From the NCBI GenBank assembly GCA_002411365.1, contig DHSD01000030.1, forward strand, positions 34,923 to 98,922: DNA of 64,000 bases, written 5' to 3'. Below the pieces are notes generated by a model. It was given only the letters and a program-made list of their open reading frames with translations, ran no database searches and was not told where the DNA came from. Shown piece by piece: positions 36,721 through 45,418 of this stretch (the stretch's first letter is position 1; the number at the start of each line of letters is the position of its first letter). This stretch comes from Ruminococcaceae bacterium UBA5295. Its GTDB lineage: Bacteria > Bacillota > Clostridia > Oscillospirales > Acutalibacteraceae. A program made the translations under genes and the position numbers.

Positions 36721-37585
36721 TTATGCTGTCCAACAGAATTAGCATATCCTCCGGCATAGGGGCACGAAGCTTTATCCTTCTGCCGCTTACTGGATGGCAA
36801 AATTTTATCTCTGCACAGTGAAGCGCCTGACGCTTTATCGCAGAAACGTTTCCACCATACATATCGTCGCCGGCAAGCGGGTGGCCAATGCTCGAAAAGT
36901 GGACGCGGATCTGATGGGTGCGCCCTGTTTTCAGATGAATGGCTGCAAAACTGCATAAATTATTATACTTCAGCGTCCGCCATTGCGTTACAGCTTTCAA
37001 ACCGTCCGGCATTACGGCACGCTGAATTGTATGGCCGGGTTTAAGCCCAATTGGGCTGTCAATTATTCCGCTCTGCGGCAGCATACCTTCACAGACCGCG
37101 AGATACGTTTTTTTAACCTTCCTTGAAAGCTGTGCCGCTGCAAATGGATGCTTCGCGAGGAGGACAATTCCGGTAGTGTCTTTGTCGAGCCTGTAGACCG
37201 GCCTGAAAGCGCAGCTTTCATCAGACTTGCACATATGGTACGATACGGCGTTTGCAAGGCTTCCGCTGCCGTGGCCAGGGCATGGGTACATTGCCATATC
37301 AGCTGGCTTGTTCACAGCAATAATATCCATATCTTCATAAATTACGGCGAGAGGCATTGGCTCAGGAGGTATTATTTTTTCGTCGTCAGGGAATGTGACA
37401 GTAACGCTCTCTCCGCCACGGAGCCGTTCCGGCGCTGTAACTGTTTTGCCTTGCCGCGCAATGCCCCCACGTACCCGTTTAAGTTTTGCAGTCTGGCGCG
37501 CTGAAAGATGGATATAGTTCCGAAGGAAGCTGCGAAGAGTAATTCCATTGTAACTGTCCGGCACCGCAAAAGTTATACTGCGCAT
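36716..37585 (-). CDS. RluA-family pseudouridine synthase
   Basis: 289 residues. An N-terminal S4-like domain (about 12-70, SFLRNYIHLSARQTAKLKRVRGG) precedes the catalytic domain with PVYRLDKDTTGIVLLAKHPFAA, the Asp of RLD being the catalytic residue, and KTGRTHQIRVHFSSIGHPLAGDDMYGG. The family isomerises uridines in 23S rRNA (RluC/RluD) or tRNA; the exact site is unknown. GGAGG lies 6 bases before the ATG and immediately after a terminator hairpin, an unusual arrangement. Confidence 0.9.
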   Translation of the reverse strand: MRSITFAVPDSYNGITLRSFLRNYIHLSARQTAKLKRVRGGIARQGKTVTAPERLRGGESVTVTFPDDEKIIPPEPMPLAVIYEDMDIIAVNKPADMAMYPCPGHGSGSLANAVSYHMCKSDESCAFRPVYRLDKDTTGIVLLAKHPFAAAQLSRKVKKTYLAVCEGMLPQSGIIDSPIGLKPGHTIQRAVMPDGLKAVTQWRTLKYNNLCSFAAIHLKTGRTHQIRVHFSSIGHPLAGDDMYGGNVSAIKRQALHCAEIKFCHPVSGRRIKLRAPMPEDMLILLDSIK

Positions 37586-37596
37586 TAGTCCTCCAC

Positions 37597-37636
37597 AAAA
37601 ATGCCACTCTGCACTTTACTGCGGAGTGGCTCTTTT
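37597..37636 (-). terminator. Intrinsic terminator after ilvE, abutting the rluA-type gene
   Basis: Minus strand AGCCACTC-CGCAGTAAAGTGCA-GAGTGGC followed by ATTTTT. The T-run ends about 12 bases before the next start codon. Confidence 0.82.
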
Positions 37637-37669
37637 CAATTCCAAAAATGTTTTTATATTACAAGCTTG

Positions 37670-38740
37670 TCAGCAGACCTTTGTTGTCCAGCCCATGTCA
37701 TCCGGCAGTGTACCCCACTGAATACCTGTAAGTGTATCATAAAGTTTCTGCGTGAGTTTACCTGTTTTGCCGCCGTTGATTAATGCAACATCATCTTTGT
37801 AGCGCAGTTCGCCGACTGGAGAAATTACGGCGGCGGTCCCTGTGCCAAAGACTTCTTCCAGTTTCCCTTCTTTCGAAGCCTTCATAACATCAACGATTGG
37901 AAGGCGGTCAACTGAAACCTTGTAGCCCCATTTTTTGAGCAGCTCAATGCATGACATACGCGTGACACCGGGAAGAACAGTGCCAACAGTAGGCGCAGTG
38001 TAAACTGTGCCGTTAATCTTAAAGAAGCAGTTCATTGAGCCAACTTCTTCAACATACTTGCGCTCCACGCCGTCAAGCCAAAGCGTCTGGCTGTAGCCGA
38101 GCGACTCTGCCGTTTCCTGGGAAATCAAAGATGCCGCATAGTTGCCGCCGCATTTGATATACCCTGTTCCGCCAGGTGCAGCACGGATGTATTTGTCTTC
38201 AACATAAATCTTAACAGGGCTAAGGCCTGTCGCATAATAAGCGGCCACCGGGCAGCATATAATAATAAACTCATAAGTATCCGAAGGCTTTACGCCAAGA
38301 TGCGCTTCAGTTGCAATCGAAAATGGGCGTATATAAAGCGATTCGCCCGGCCTTGACGGAACCCAGTCTTTCTCCGCTTTTACAATTGCCTTCACTGCTT
38401 CAACAAAGTCATCTTCAGGTATAGTCGGCATACACATACGCTCATTTGTAGATTTGAAGCGTGCGGCATTTTTATCAGGGCGGAACAACTGAATTGAACC
38501 GTCCGGTGTGCGGTATGCTTTCATGCCCTCGAAGGATTCCTGCGCATAATGCAGAACGATTGCAGCCGGGTCAAGCTGGAGCTTTTCATACGGCACAATT
38601 CTTGAATTATACCAGCCTTTACCCTTCTTGTAATCCATTACGAACATGTGGTCCGTAAAAATTGTCCCAAATGGAAGCGGGTCTCCAGGAGCCGGCTTTT
38701 TCTTTGGGCTTTTCGTAAGTTCATAGCGGATTTTCTGCAT
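37670..38740 (-). CDS. ilvE: Branched-chain amino acid aminotransferase
   Basis: 356 residues, the usual size for the larger (eukaryote-like) BCAT branch. Fold-type IV features are FGTIFTDHMFVMDYKKGKGWYNSRIVPYE, ALHYAQESFEGMKAYR-like, the PLP-Lys region GTGYIKCGGNYAASL, LWLDGVERKYVEEVGSMNCFF, and GTGTAAVISPVGEL. It interconverts Leu/Ile/Val and their 2-oxo acids. It has its own promoter and terminator; its roughly 50-base leader is too short for a T-box. Confidence 0.93.
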   Translation of the reverse strand: MQKIRYELTKSPKKKPAPGDPLPFGTIFTDHMFVMDYKKGKGWYNSRIVPYEKLQLDPAAIVLHYAQESFEGMKAYRTPDGSIQLFRPDKNAARFKSTNERMCMPTIPEDDFVEAVKAIVKAEKDWVPSRPGESLYIRPFSIATEAHLGVKPSDTYEFIIICCPVAAYYATGLSPVKIYVEDKYIRAAPGGTGYIKCGGNYAASLISQETAESLGYSQTLWLDGVERKYVEEVGSMNCFFKINGTVYTAPTVGTVLPGVTRMSCIELLKKWGYKVSVDRLPIVDVMKASKEGKLEEVFGTGTAAVISPVGELRYKDDVALINGGKTGKLTQKLYDTLTGIQWGTLPDDMGWTTKVC

Positions 38741-38794
38741 TACAAATTCCTTCTTTCATATTATTTAGCAACATTAATTTGATAATTGTTTACG

Positions 38795-38823
38795 ATTATA
38801 ACATTTCCTGCATACGATTTCAA
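38795..38823 (-). promoter_or_regulatory. ilvE promoter
   Basis: Minus strand TTGAAA (38823-38818), 17 bases, consensus TATAAT (38800-38795). Confidence 0.7.
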
Positions 38824-38865
38824 GAATTAATCCTGCAATCTTTAAAACTTTAATATGCTATTATA

Positions 38866-40212
38866 CTAAATAGCATTCCGAAGGCCTTTAGGATAATGGT
38901 TTTTTAAGCGCCCGGAAGAGCATTTCCCGAAACCCGCCATAACGCTGTCAACAGCTACGCCGCACCAGCCCTTTTCCGCTGACGGCACCTCCAGTTCTTC
39001 ACCGTGCAGAAAAGCTGATATTTCCTTTGAATCATGCGCAAAACTGACAACATTCTGCATCTCTTCCGGACGGGCCGCCATATAAAGCGCATGTGCAGGC
39101 TCAACCCTTCCAGGGTGCAGCGTTCCGGCCAAAATGCCTGCGCGCATCACGCCGAGGCTATCGGCATCTGTCTGAGGGAAAAAGTCCGGCAGAATATAAA
39201 ACCTGTCACGGCAGCGTACAACAAACCGTTTCGGTTCTTCCGAAAGGATTTCTCCCAAAAGCTCTCTTGCCGGTTCTGTTTCCCTGCCTTCTTTCGGATG
39301 GCAGTATTCTAAACAGCATTGGTTTGCTGAAAGCCTGCGCATTTTTGAAACGAAATGGCCTTCACCGCCATCCATGGGAAATATGCGGCGCGCTTTCGGA
39401 AGGAAAGCAGGCCTTCCAAAAGATACACCGCAGTCTTCCATTTCAAAGTCCGTATGATTCTTTAAAAAAGCAGAAATTACCCATTCATTTTCTTCTTCTG
39501 AGAACGTGCAAGTTGAATAAACAAGCACACCGTTTTCCTTTATGGCAAGCGAAGCGCTTTCAAGTATGGCAAGCTGCCTTGCGGCACAGGCTTTTACGTG
39601 TTCCGGGCTCCAGTCGCGCACGGCCTTATCGCTTCTGCGGAACATACCTTCTCCAGAGCACGGGGCGTCTATAAGCACACGGTCAAAAAAGCCCTGCAGC
39701 CTGTGGCACAGAACATCTGGATGGCAGCATGAAACGACCGCATTTCTCGCTCCGGTGCGTTCAAGATTTGAAAGCAGTATTTCTGCACGCTTAGGGATTA
39801 TTTCGTTTGACCACAAAAGCCCTTTGCCTCCCATAAGAGAAGCTATCTGTGTAGATTTCCCACCCGGCGCCGCACAGAGGTCAAGAATTTTTTCGCCGGC
39901 CTGCGGTGATAAAACCGTCACAGCAGATGAAGCTGATGGCTCCTGCACATAAAACGCACCTGCGTGATGCATTGGCAAATGGCCTATCTTTTCCACATCC
40001 GAAGGAATGTAAAATTCCAAAGGAGAAAATGGTGACGGCTCCACGGGAAATGGCAAAGACGATTCTAAAGCATCAAAACTGCACTTAAGCGTATTCAGGC
40101 GTATGCCGCGGTACGCCGGCCTCGAATAAGCGCTAATAAATTTGGGGTATTCCACACCAAGCATATTTTTCATACGTTTACAATATTCCGATGGTAGACA
40201 AGTCAATTTCAT
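38866..40212 (-). CDS. RsmF/RsmB-like rRNA cytosine-C5 methyltransferase
   Basis: 448 residues from the ATG at 40212; a TTG two codons later (40206) has better spacing from GGAG and may be the true start. The N-terminal region (LPSEYCKRMKNMLGVEYPKF, then YRGIRLNTLK) precedes a Rossmann methyltransferase domain: AdoMet motif ILDLCAAPGGKST, DAPCSGEGMFRR and YSTCTFSEEENEWVI with the catalytic Cys. The C-terminal third resembles the PUA-like part of RsmF. It probably makes m5C in 16S rRNA. The frame stays open into the upstream region, but that part lacks a ribosome site. Confidence 0.87.
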   Translation of the reverse strand: MKLTCLPSEYCKRMKNMLGVEYPKFISAYSRPAYRGIRLNTLKCSFDALESSLPFPVEPSPFSPLEFYIPSDVEKIGHLPMHHAGAFYVQEPSASSAVTVLSPQAGEKILDLCAAPGGKSTQIASLMGGKGLLWSNEIIPKRAEILLSNLERTGARNAVVSCCHPDVLCHRLQGFFDRVLIDAPCSGEGMFRRSDKAVRDWSPEHVKACAARQLAILESASLAIKENGVLVYSTCTFSEEENEWVISAFLKNHTDFEMEDCGVSFGRPAFLPKARRIFPMDGGEGHFVSKMRRLSANQCCLEYCHPKEGRETEPARELLGEILSEEPKRFVVRCRDRFYILPDFFPQTDADSLGVMRAGILAGTLHPGRVEPAHALYMAARPEEMQNVVSFAHDSKEISAFLHGEELEVPSAEKGWCGVAVDSVMAGFGKCSSGRLKNHYPKGLRNAI

Positions 40213-40284
40213 CAGCTCCAAATACAGATAATGGTATAAATCCTGCCCTGCGAGAAACAATATTGCACAAAGGGGGTGAACACC

Positions 40285-40446
40285 TTGGATAAGCAGTCCC
40301 AGAAAAGCAGGAAAGGCAATTCTTCCAAACAGGGAGACGGCCATGTGAAAAAAGGTTCCGACTCATGCCATTCGTCAGCTAATGACTGCAAGAATACAGA
40401 AGAAAGCAATTGCAAAGATGAAGAGGAAAACGATTACAGAAACTAA
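40285..40446 (+). CDS. Small hydrophilic cysteine-containing protein, unknown
   Basis: 53 residues starting at TTG 40285, with AAAGGGGGTG 6-7 bases upstream, a very strong ribosome site, and followed by a terminator. The product is highly charged, Ser/Asn/Lys rich, and has three Cys (DSCHSS, NDCKN, SNCKDEEE). No membrane segment and no known family that I recognise. An extended -10 (TGGTATAAA, 40232-40240) lies upstream. The strong ribosome site and flanking terminator make translation likely, but without homologues this stays a hypothesis. Confidence 0.55.
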   Translation: MDKQSQKSRKGNSSKQGDGHVKKGSDSCHSSANDCKNTEESNCKDEEENDYRN

Positions 40447-40455
40447 GCACTAAAC

Positions 40456-40495
40456 AAGCGGTTCCGTGCTTTTTGCGCATGGAACCGCTTTCTTC
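40456..40495. terminator. Terminator between the small ORF and yitT
   Basis: AAGCGGTTCC pairs with GGAACCGCTT, followed by TCTTCT on the plus strand; on the minus strand it directly follows the yitT stop. Confidence 0.75.
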
Positions 40496-41451
40496 TACCT
40501 TCTGCGGTAAACAGTCCGCTTATGTTTTTTTGCTTTAAGGCGTTTCATCTGCCTCTGATCAACCTTTGCCTGGCGAAAGCCTTCTCCTGTGATTTCGCCT
40601 GCATCACCCACTATAAGGAATGCCCTGCGGTCAATCGTATGCACAATATCCTTAACTTCCGCTACCTCAAAGCGCCTCACGGCGCAGAGGAGCACCTCAC
40701 CTTCCTTGCCTGAGTAAGCACCGCATGACTTTAAAATCGTAACGCCGCGGTCTACATCTTCCAGAATGGCATTCGCAATTTCACGGCTTTTAGGTGAAAT
40801 GATGAACAGTACTTTCCCCGTGCCAATATCTGTTCCGTAAAGGATTGTATCTATAAGCTTAGAGCAAACGAAAATAGAAATAATCGCATACATTGCATTT
40901 TCTATGTTCCGGTAAACGAACGCCGATGCAATTACGACAACACCGTCGACACACAGCATAAGTTTTCCAATCGGAATGAAACGAACGTGCCTCCCAAGCA
41001 AACGGGCTATCAAGTCGGTGCCACCGGTCGTCGCGCTGCGCATAAAAATTAGTGCAAGTGCTACGCCCAGCAGAACACCGCCGAAAATTGACGCGAGCAT
41101 CATGTTGCCCCTATACGGCACAATGAAAGGGTTGATGGCATCAATCGCAACAGAAGAAATAACTGTTGCAAAAAGGCTTTTTATAACACCTAAAAAACCG
41201 ATTTCTGCAAAAGCCCATATAAAAATAGGGATATTCATCAGAAGCGTCATAATGCCTATAGGCAGGCCGGTAGTATAATTAATCATCGTGCATATGCCGG
41301 ATAAACCGCCCGGCGCAATATGGTTTGGCGCAGTGAACATATCTATTGAAATACCCATCAGAATGCTCCCTGCAATATAAGCTGAAAAATCTTTTGCAAT
41401 CACAAACGCTTTTTGAGGTGCCTTTGCGTTTATAGCCTGAACAGGCGGCAT
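40495..41451 (-). CDS. YitT-family membrane protein (DUF161 plus DUF2179)
   Basis: 318 residues from ATG 41451 (AGGTGG 8 bases upstream). About five to six membrane segments in the first 200 residues (GSILMGISIDMFTAPNHIAPGGLSGICTMINY, then further helices) form the YitT domain with the conserved GGTDLIARL. A cytosolic DUF2179 domain follows (about 220-290; DRGVTILKSCGAYSGKEGEVLLCAV and FLIVGDAGEITGEGF). The tail is very basic (KAKKHKRTVYRRR). Function unknown; the family may be transporters. It is separated from mrnC by about 50 bases. Confidence 0.88.
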   Translation of the reverse strand: MPPVQAINAKAPQKAFVIAKDFSAYIAGSILMGISIDMFTAPNHIAPGGLSGICTMINYTTGLPIGIMTLLMNIPIFIWAFAEIGFLGVIKSLFATVISSVAIDAINPFIVPYRGNMMLASIFGGVLLGVALALIFMRSATTGGTDLIARLLGRHVRFIPIGKLMLCVDGVVVIASAFVYRNIENAMYAIISIFVCSKLIDTILYGTDIGTGKVLFIISPKSREIANAILEDVDRGVTILKSCGAYSGKEGEVLLCAVRRFEVAEVKDIVHTIDRRAFLIVGDAGEITGEGFRQAKVDQRQMKRLKAKKHKRTVYRRR

Positions 41452-41502
41452 TTTAACTACCACCTTTCCCGATTCAACATTAATTCGTTTTATTATTTGT
41501 TT

Positions 41503-41904
41503 TCATTGATTGAATGTGGCTTCTATTGCTTCAAATAGTTCGCACATGCGGTCAGTGCTGCCGCATAAGTATAAATAGCCAAACAGTGCTTCAACAGCAG
41601 TTGCAGTGTGGTAATCAGACTGGCATGCATTTTTTGGCACATGGCCGGGATGCGCGTTTTTGCCGCGCCTGAATACTGCAGCCTCCTCGTCTGTAAGAAG
41701 GGGCAGAAGAGAGCGCGCTGCCATTGCCTGAGACTTGCAGCAGACATACTGCACAGAAAGCCTGTGCAGCTCAGAAACTGGCCGGCTGCCCTTGCAAACG
41801 ATCCGTTCGCGGACAAGAAGCTCAAACACAGCATCACCTAAAAAAGCCAGAGTAAGCGGGCTGAGCTGCTTAGGATCACAGCCATCACACAGCATACATT
41901 CCAA
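41503..41904 (-). CDS. mrnC: Mini-ribonuclease III
   Basis: 133 residues starting at TTG 41904 (AAGGAG 9 bases upstream). It has an RNase III catalytic domain without a dsRNA-binding domain: LTLAFLGDAVFELLVRERIV with the acidic cleavage residues, then FRRGKNAHPGHVPKNA and YHTATAVEALFGYLYL. In B. subtilis MrnC matures 23S rRNA ends. Its position after obg and close to L21/L27 suits a ribosome role. Overlapping frames are shadows. Confidence 0.92.
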   Translation of the reverse strand: MECMLCDGCDPKQLSPLTLAFLGDAVFELLVRERIVCKGSRPVSELHRLSVQYVCCKSQAMAARSLLPLLTDEEAAVFRRGKNAHPGHVPKNACQSDYHTATAVEALFGYLYLCGSTDRMCELFEAIEATFNQ

Positions 41905-41918
41905 TATTCAGCTCTCCT

Positions 41919-43190
41919 TTACTCTACAAAATTAAATTCAAGCCCATATATGCTTACAGTGTTGCCTTCCTGTATGCCTGCATTACGAAGGGCTGCAATA
42001 ACTCCGGCTTTTTCGAGGACATTTTCAAAATACCTCATTGAATCCTGGTCGTCGAACCTGATTGACTTCATTGTGCGGTAAAGCCAGTCCCCCTCAACTG
42101 TAAAAACGCCGTTGACATTTTTAATTATAAACTTATTTTCACCATCCTGTGCAGTTGGAGGTGCTGCTTCTGGTTCCGGCTGGTACCGTCGTATAGGTGG
42201 AAGCTTGCTGAGAAGTTCGCTTATCCTGTTTATAAGCGGTTTTACCTGATAATTTATAGCGGCCATAATCGGGAAAAACTCATAGCCCTGTTTTTCCACA
42301 AATTCGCGGAAATCTGCAACCTGCCTGTCAGTCGCAAGGTCACATTTATTTCCGGCGACAATCATCGGCCGCTTGGCTAAATCGGAATTAAATTTTTTGA
42401 GCTCTGAGTTTATAACCATAAAATCATTTTTGGGGTCGCGGCCCTCGCTGCCTGATACATCTACAATGTGAAGGAGCAGTCGGCAGCGCTCCACATGGCG
42501 CAGGAACTGATGGCCAAGGCCGGCGCCATCGCTTGCACCTTCAACAAGGCCAGGAATATCGGCCATAACAAACGAACGGCCCAGCCCGGCATTAACTACT
42601 CCTAAAACAGGTGTTACAGTCGTGAAATGATAATTGGCAATTTCAGGATTTGCCTCACTTACAACAGAGATTAAAGTCGACTTCCCTACATTCGGGTAGC
42701 CAACGAGGCCCACATCGGCCAACAGTTTCAGTTCGAGTTGAAGCTCCAATGTTTCACCGTCGGCCCCAGCTTTTGCAAAGCGCGGCGTCTGCCTTGTGGA
42801 TGTGGCAAAATGCGCATTTCCCCATCCGCCGCGGCCGCCTTTTGCTATTACCTGCGGCTCATCAGAAGAAAAATCGGCAATAAGCCTGCCTGTCTCGGCA
42901 TCTTTAAGCAGCGTTCCACGCGGCACACGGATTATAAGGTCAGCACCCTTTTTGCCGCTGCAGCGGCTGCCTCGGCCATTCTGGCCGGATCCTGCAGAAA
43001 ATTTATGCCTGTAGCGGAAATCCGAAAGCGTCGAAAGACTGTCGTCAGCCTGAAAAATAACATTCCCACCGCGGCCGCCGTCGCCGCCGTCAGGCCCACC
43101 TGAAGCAATATATTTTTCACGGTGGAACGCGACTGCACCGTCGCCGCCTTTTCCTGCACATATTCTGATTTTGGCATTATCTATAAACAT
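41919..43190 (-). CDS. obg: GTPase Obg/CgtA
   Basis: 423 residues in three domains: glycine-rich Obg fold (1-158, with GKGGDGAVAFHREKY and GGPDGGDGGRGGNVIF), G domain (about 159-330; G1 GYPNVGKSTLI, switch region TTVTPVLGVV, G3 DIPGLVEG, NKCD) and a C-terminal OCT domain (about 345-423). Obg supports ribosome assembly and, in sporeformers, sporulation signalling. GAGGGGG lies about 10 bases before the ATG. It follows the rpmA terminator, so it may have its own promoter or rely on read-through. Confidence 0.96.
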   Translation of the reverse strand: MFIDNAKIRICAGKGGDGAVAFHREKYIASGGPDGGDGGRGGNVIFQADDSLSTLSDFRYRHKFSAGSGQNGRGSRCSGKKGADLIIRVPRGTLLKDAETGRLIADFSSDEPQVIAKGGRGGWGNAHFATSTRQTPRFAKAGADGETLELQLELKLLADVGLVGYPNVGKSTLISVVSEANPEIANYHFTTVTPVLGVVNAGLGRSFVMADIPGLVEGASDGAGLGHQFLRHVERCRLLLHIVDVSGSEGRDPKNDFMVINSELKKFNSDLAKRPMIVAGNKCDLATDRQVADFREFVEKQGYEFFPIMAAINYQVKPLINRISELLSKLPPIRRYQPEPEAAPPTAQDGENKFIIKNVNGVFTVEGDWLYRTMKSIRFDDQDSMRYFENVLEKAGVIAALRNAGIQEGNTVSIYGLEFNFVE

Positions 43191-43239
43191 ATTTTGCCAT
43201 CCCCCTCAACAGCTGTCTATTATTCTGCACCTAAACATG

Positions 43240-43268
43240 AAAAAAATCCCGGGCGAAAACACCCGGGA
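43240..43268 (-). terminator. Intrinsic terminator after rpmA
   Basis: TCCCGGG / CCCGGGA stem with an 8-base loop, followed on the minus strand by TTTTTTT. Confidence 0.9.
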
Positions 43269-43295
43269 CTTTCCTTTTTGTTTTTCGCCGCTAAA

Positions 43296-43577
43296 TTACT
43301 GCTCGGCGTAGACACTAACCTTCTTGCGGTCTTTGCCAAGATGCTCGAATTTTACGGTGCCGTCAATCAAGGCAAACAGGGAGTCGTCGGAACCTTTGCC
43401 GACATTTGTACCCGGATGAATATGCGTCCCGCGCTGTTTCACCAAAATATTGCCTGCTAAAACGAACTGGCCGTCAGCCCGCTTAACACCGAGGCGTTTG
43501 GATTCGGAATCACGGCCGTTCTTTGTCGAGCCCATTCCTTTTTTATGAGCAAAAAGCTGAATATTAACTTTCAGCAT
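43296..43577 (-). CDS. rpmA: 50S ribosomal protein L27 with Prp-cleavable N-terminus
   Basis: 93 residues. It begins [14 protein letters not shown], matching the Firmicutes-type L27 leader that the Prp protease removes between Phe9 and Ala10, exposing the peptidyl-transfer-centre tail AHKKGMGST. The body ([29 protein letters not shown]) is typical L27. GGAGG precedes the ATG. It lies 2 bases downstream of prp, consistent with coupled synthesis of the protease and its substrate. Confidence 0.97.
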   Translation of the reverse strand: MLKVNIQLFAHKKGMGSTKNGRDSESKRLGVKRADGQFVLAGNILVKQRGTHIHPGTNVGKGSDDSLFALIDGTVKFEHLGKDRKKVSVYAEQ

Positions 43578-43579
43578 AA

Positions 43580-43897
43580 TTACACCTCCATATCGGTTAA
43601 CGTAATATAATTTGAATACTGCTTCTGCAAGGACACCATATGAACGTGGAAACCTTCAAGGACCACTCTGCATGAAGTGCTTTCCGCAGTTGGAATTTTA
43701 AGTGACATAAAACCGTCTTTCACCGAAACATCCGCATTTGCCTTAACAATATCGGTTATGGTGTTGGCAGCCATATAAGTTGCCGAAGAAACAGCAGCAC
43801 AAACAATGTCAGCTCCTGCTTCCGCCGTGCCGGAATGCCCGCTTATGCAAAATCCAAGCAGCACTTTGCCCCTTTTGAAAAATTCCGCGTAAATCAT
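43580..43897 (-). CDS. prp: Ribosomal-processing cysteine protease Prp
   Basis: 105 residues. The catalytic dyad is visible as His21 and Cys33 in [20 protein letters not shown]. Prp trims the N-terminus of L27 in Firmicutes. The gene sits between rplU and rpmA, as in other Firmicutes. The ribosome site is weak and the start lies 9 bases after the rplU stop, suggesting translational coupling. Confidence 0.95.
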   Translation of the reverse strand: MIYAEFFKRGKVLLGFCISGHSGTAEAGADIVCAAVSSATYMAANTITDIVKANADVSVKDGFMSLKIPTAESTSCRVVLEGFHVHMVSLQKQYSNYITLTDMEV

Positions 43898-43906
43898 AAA
43901 GCCAAG

Positions 43907-44215
43907 CTAAGCGTTGATCGATTCAATCTGAACCTTGGTATATGGTTGCCTGTGACCCATCTTGCGCTTTTCGTTTTTCTTAGGTTTGTAAGTAAAGACA
44001 GTGATTTTCGGCGACTTGCCATTCTTCAAAACTTTTCCACTTACCGTGGCGCCTTCTACATAAGGTACGCCGATTTTCAGTCCGTCATCACCATCGAGCG
44101 CAAGAACTTTGAACTCTACTGTAGAGTCTTTTTCGACTGCAAGCTTTTCCACAAAGATGACATCATCTTTCTGAACCTTGTACTGCTTGCCGCCAGTTTC
44201 AATTACTGCAAACAT
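43907..44215 (-). CDS. rplU: 50S ribosomal protein L21
   Basis: 102 residues from the ATG at 44215. [25 protein letters not shown] and the C-terminal [21 protein letters not shown] are standard L21. First gene of rplU-prp-rpmA, with a consensus promoter and a structured leader upstream that probably binds L21. Confidence 0.97.
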   Translation of the reverse strand: MFAVIETGGKQYKVQKDDVIFVEKLAVEKDSTVEFKVLALDGDDGLKIGVPYVEGATVSGKVLKNGKSPKITVFTYKPKKNEKRKMGHRQPYTKVQIESINA

Positions 44216-44290
44216 CAATAAGGCCCTGCCTTCTTAAAATCTCGCTATTAACGGGCGGGCAAAAGCCTCTTCAGCCCGCAATAAGCGGCT
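44216..44290 (-). ncRNA. Putative ribosomal L21 leader (autoregulatory mRNA element)
   Basis: The roughly 75-base 5' leader of rplU begins just after the promoter and can fold: CGCTTATTGCGGGC (5' part) pairs with GCCCG...TTAATAGCG (3' part) around GAAGAGGC. Gram-positive rplU genes carry the L21 leader in this position. The identity rests on position and foldability, not on a covariance model. Confidence 0.55.
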
Positions 44291-44295
44291 TTTTT

Positions 44296-44324
44296 ATTCT
44301 ACCATATTGCGTTATTTTTGTCAA
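44296..44324 (-). promoter_or_regulatory. rplU promoter
   Basis: Minus strand TTGACA (44324-44319), 17 bases, TAGAAT (44301-44296). It starts at the end of ispA. Confidence 0.8.
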
Positions 44325-44331
44325 CGGAGAT

Positions 44332-45219
44332 TCAATGCTTCCTCAAGGCAAGTTTTTCCGCAAATTCCGCAAGGAACGATGTGTCACCGCTAAAGCTGCC
44401 AAGGGCTGAAACAGCAGTTTTTGTCAGTTCACTCACCGCGCGCTTTGCCTTTTCCATGCCGAGTATGGAAACATAAGTGCTCTTGCTGTTTTCGCTGTCA
44501 CTCCCCACAGGTTTGCCCATAGTTTCCTGGCTGCCCTCAACATCGAGGATATCATCTACAATTTGGAATGCAAAACCTATCGAAGCGGCATATTCATCTG
44601 CGGCACGGATAAGTTTTTTATCTGCTCCGGCAAGGATACAGCCCATCTGTGCCGCCGCGCGTATAAGTGCGCCCGTTTTGCATTCGTCCATCTTCTGCAG
44701 CGTCTCCATGGAAAATTTTTTGGCCTCACTCTCAAGGTCAACAGCCTGACCGCCCGCCATGCCATAAGCGCCGGCAGCACGCGCCAAAATGCCGGCTGCC
44801 GCCGCTGCCCGCTCTGCGCCTACCACACGCACACTTTCCGGTGAAAGCATTGTGTCAAATGCCATGGCTTGAAGCGCATCGCCAGCAAGCATTGCCTGTG
44901 CTTCGCCAAATATAACATGGTTTGAAGGCTTCCCTCTGCGGAGGCTGTCATTGTCCATGCATGGCAAATCATCGTGAATTAGAGAATACGTGTGGATCAT
45001 CTCTACCGCACATGCAAATGGTATTGCTGCTTCCTGGTCACCGCCGCACAGGCCGCAGAACTCAAGGACTAACGTTGGGCGGATACGCTTTCCTCCTGCA
45101 AGCAGGCTGTAGCGCATAGCCTTAAAAAGTCCGGACTGCAACAGCGAAACCTCAGGCACATAAGTTTCGAGCGCGCCTTCAACTTCTGAAACATAGTCGC
45201 TGCGCTTAATCCTGCCCAT
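44332..45219 (-). CDS. ispA: Polyprenyl synthetase (farnesyl diphosphate synthase, IspA type)
   Basis: 295 residues. First aspartate-rich motif [12 protein letters not shown] and second DDILDVEG, with [17 protein letters not shown] near residue 38. The size and the residues before the first motif fit a short-chain (C15) synthase. GGAGGAG precedes the ATG. It overlaps xseB, forming the nusB-tsaD-like-xseA-xseB-ispA run common in Clostridia. Confidence 0.92.
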   Translation of the reverse strand: MGRIKRSDYVSEVEGALETYVPEVSLLQSGLFKAMRYSLLAGGKRIRPTLVLEFCGLCGGDQEAAIPFACAVEMIHTYSLIHDDLPCMDNDSLRRGKPSNHVIFGEAQAMLAGDALQAMAFDTMLSPESVRVVGAERAAAAAGILARAAGAYGMAGGQAVDLESEAKKFSMETLQKMDECKTGALIRAAAQMGCILAGADKKLIRAADEYAASIGFAFQIVDDILDVEGSQETMGKPVGSDSENSKSTYVSILGMEKAKRAVSELTKTAVSALGSFSGDTSFLAEFAEKLALRKH

Positions 45220-45418
45220 CTTTTTTCTCCTCCTGCTCTGTTACCGTTTTGATTTTCTGTTCCGCCGCCGAGAGCTTTTTATAGCAAAAGGAAGCGAGCG
45301 CAGACCCTTCTTCAAAAAGTTTGAGTGACTCATCCAGCGGCTTCTCGCCGCTTTCAAGCTGCTCTACAATTTCGTTCAGCCTTTCGAGGGCTGATTCAAA
45401 CGTCATTTTTTTGTTCAT
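45206..45418 (-). CDS. xseB: Exodeoxyribonuclease VII small subunit
   Basis: 70 residues, two helices: [37 protein letters not shown] is the classic XseB sequence. It overlaps xseA by 23 bases and ispA by 14. An alternative start is the second Met at 45406. It binds XseA to degrade single-stranded DNA. Confidence 0.95.
   Translation of the reverse strand: MNKKMTFESALERLNEIVEQLESGEKPLDESLKLFEEGSALASFCYKKLSAAEQKIKTVTEQEEKKDGQD

Noticed and set aside
38741..38865. T-box or leucine-responsive leader for ilvE
   Set aside because: The promoter lies only about 55 bases upstream of the start, leaving no space for a T-box; no AGGGTGGNACCGCG-like motif.
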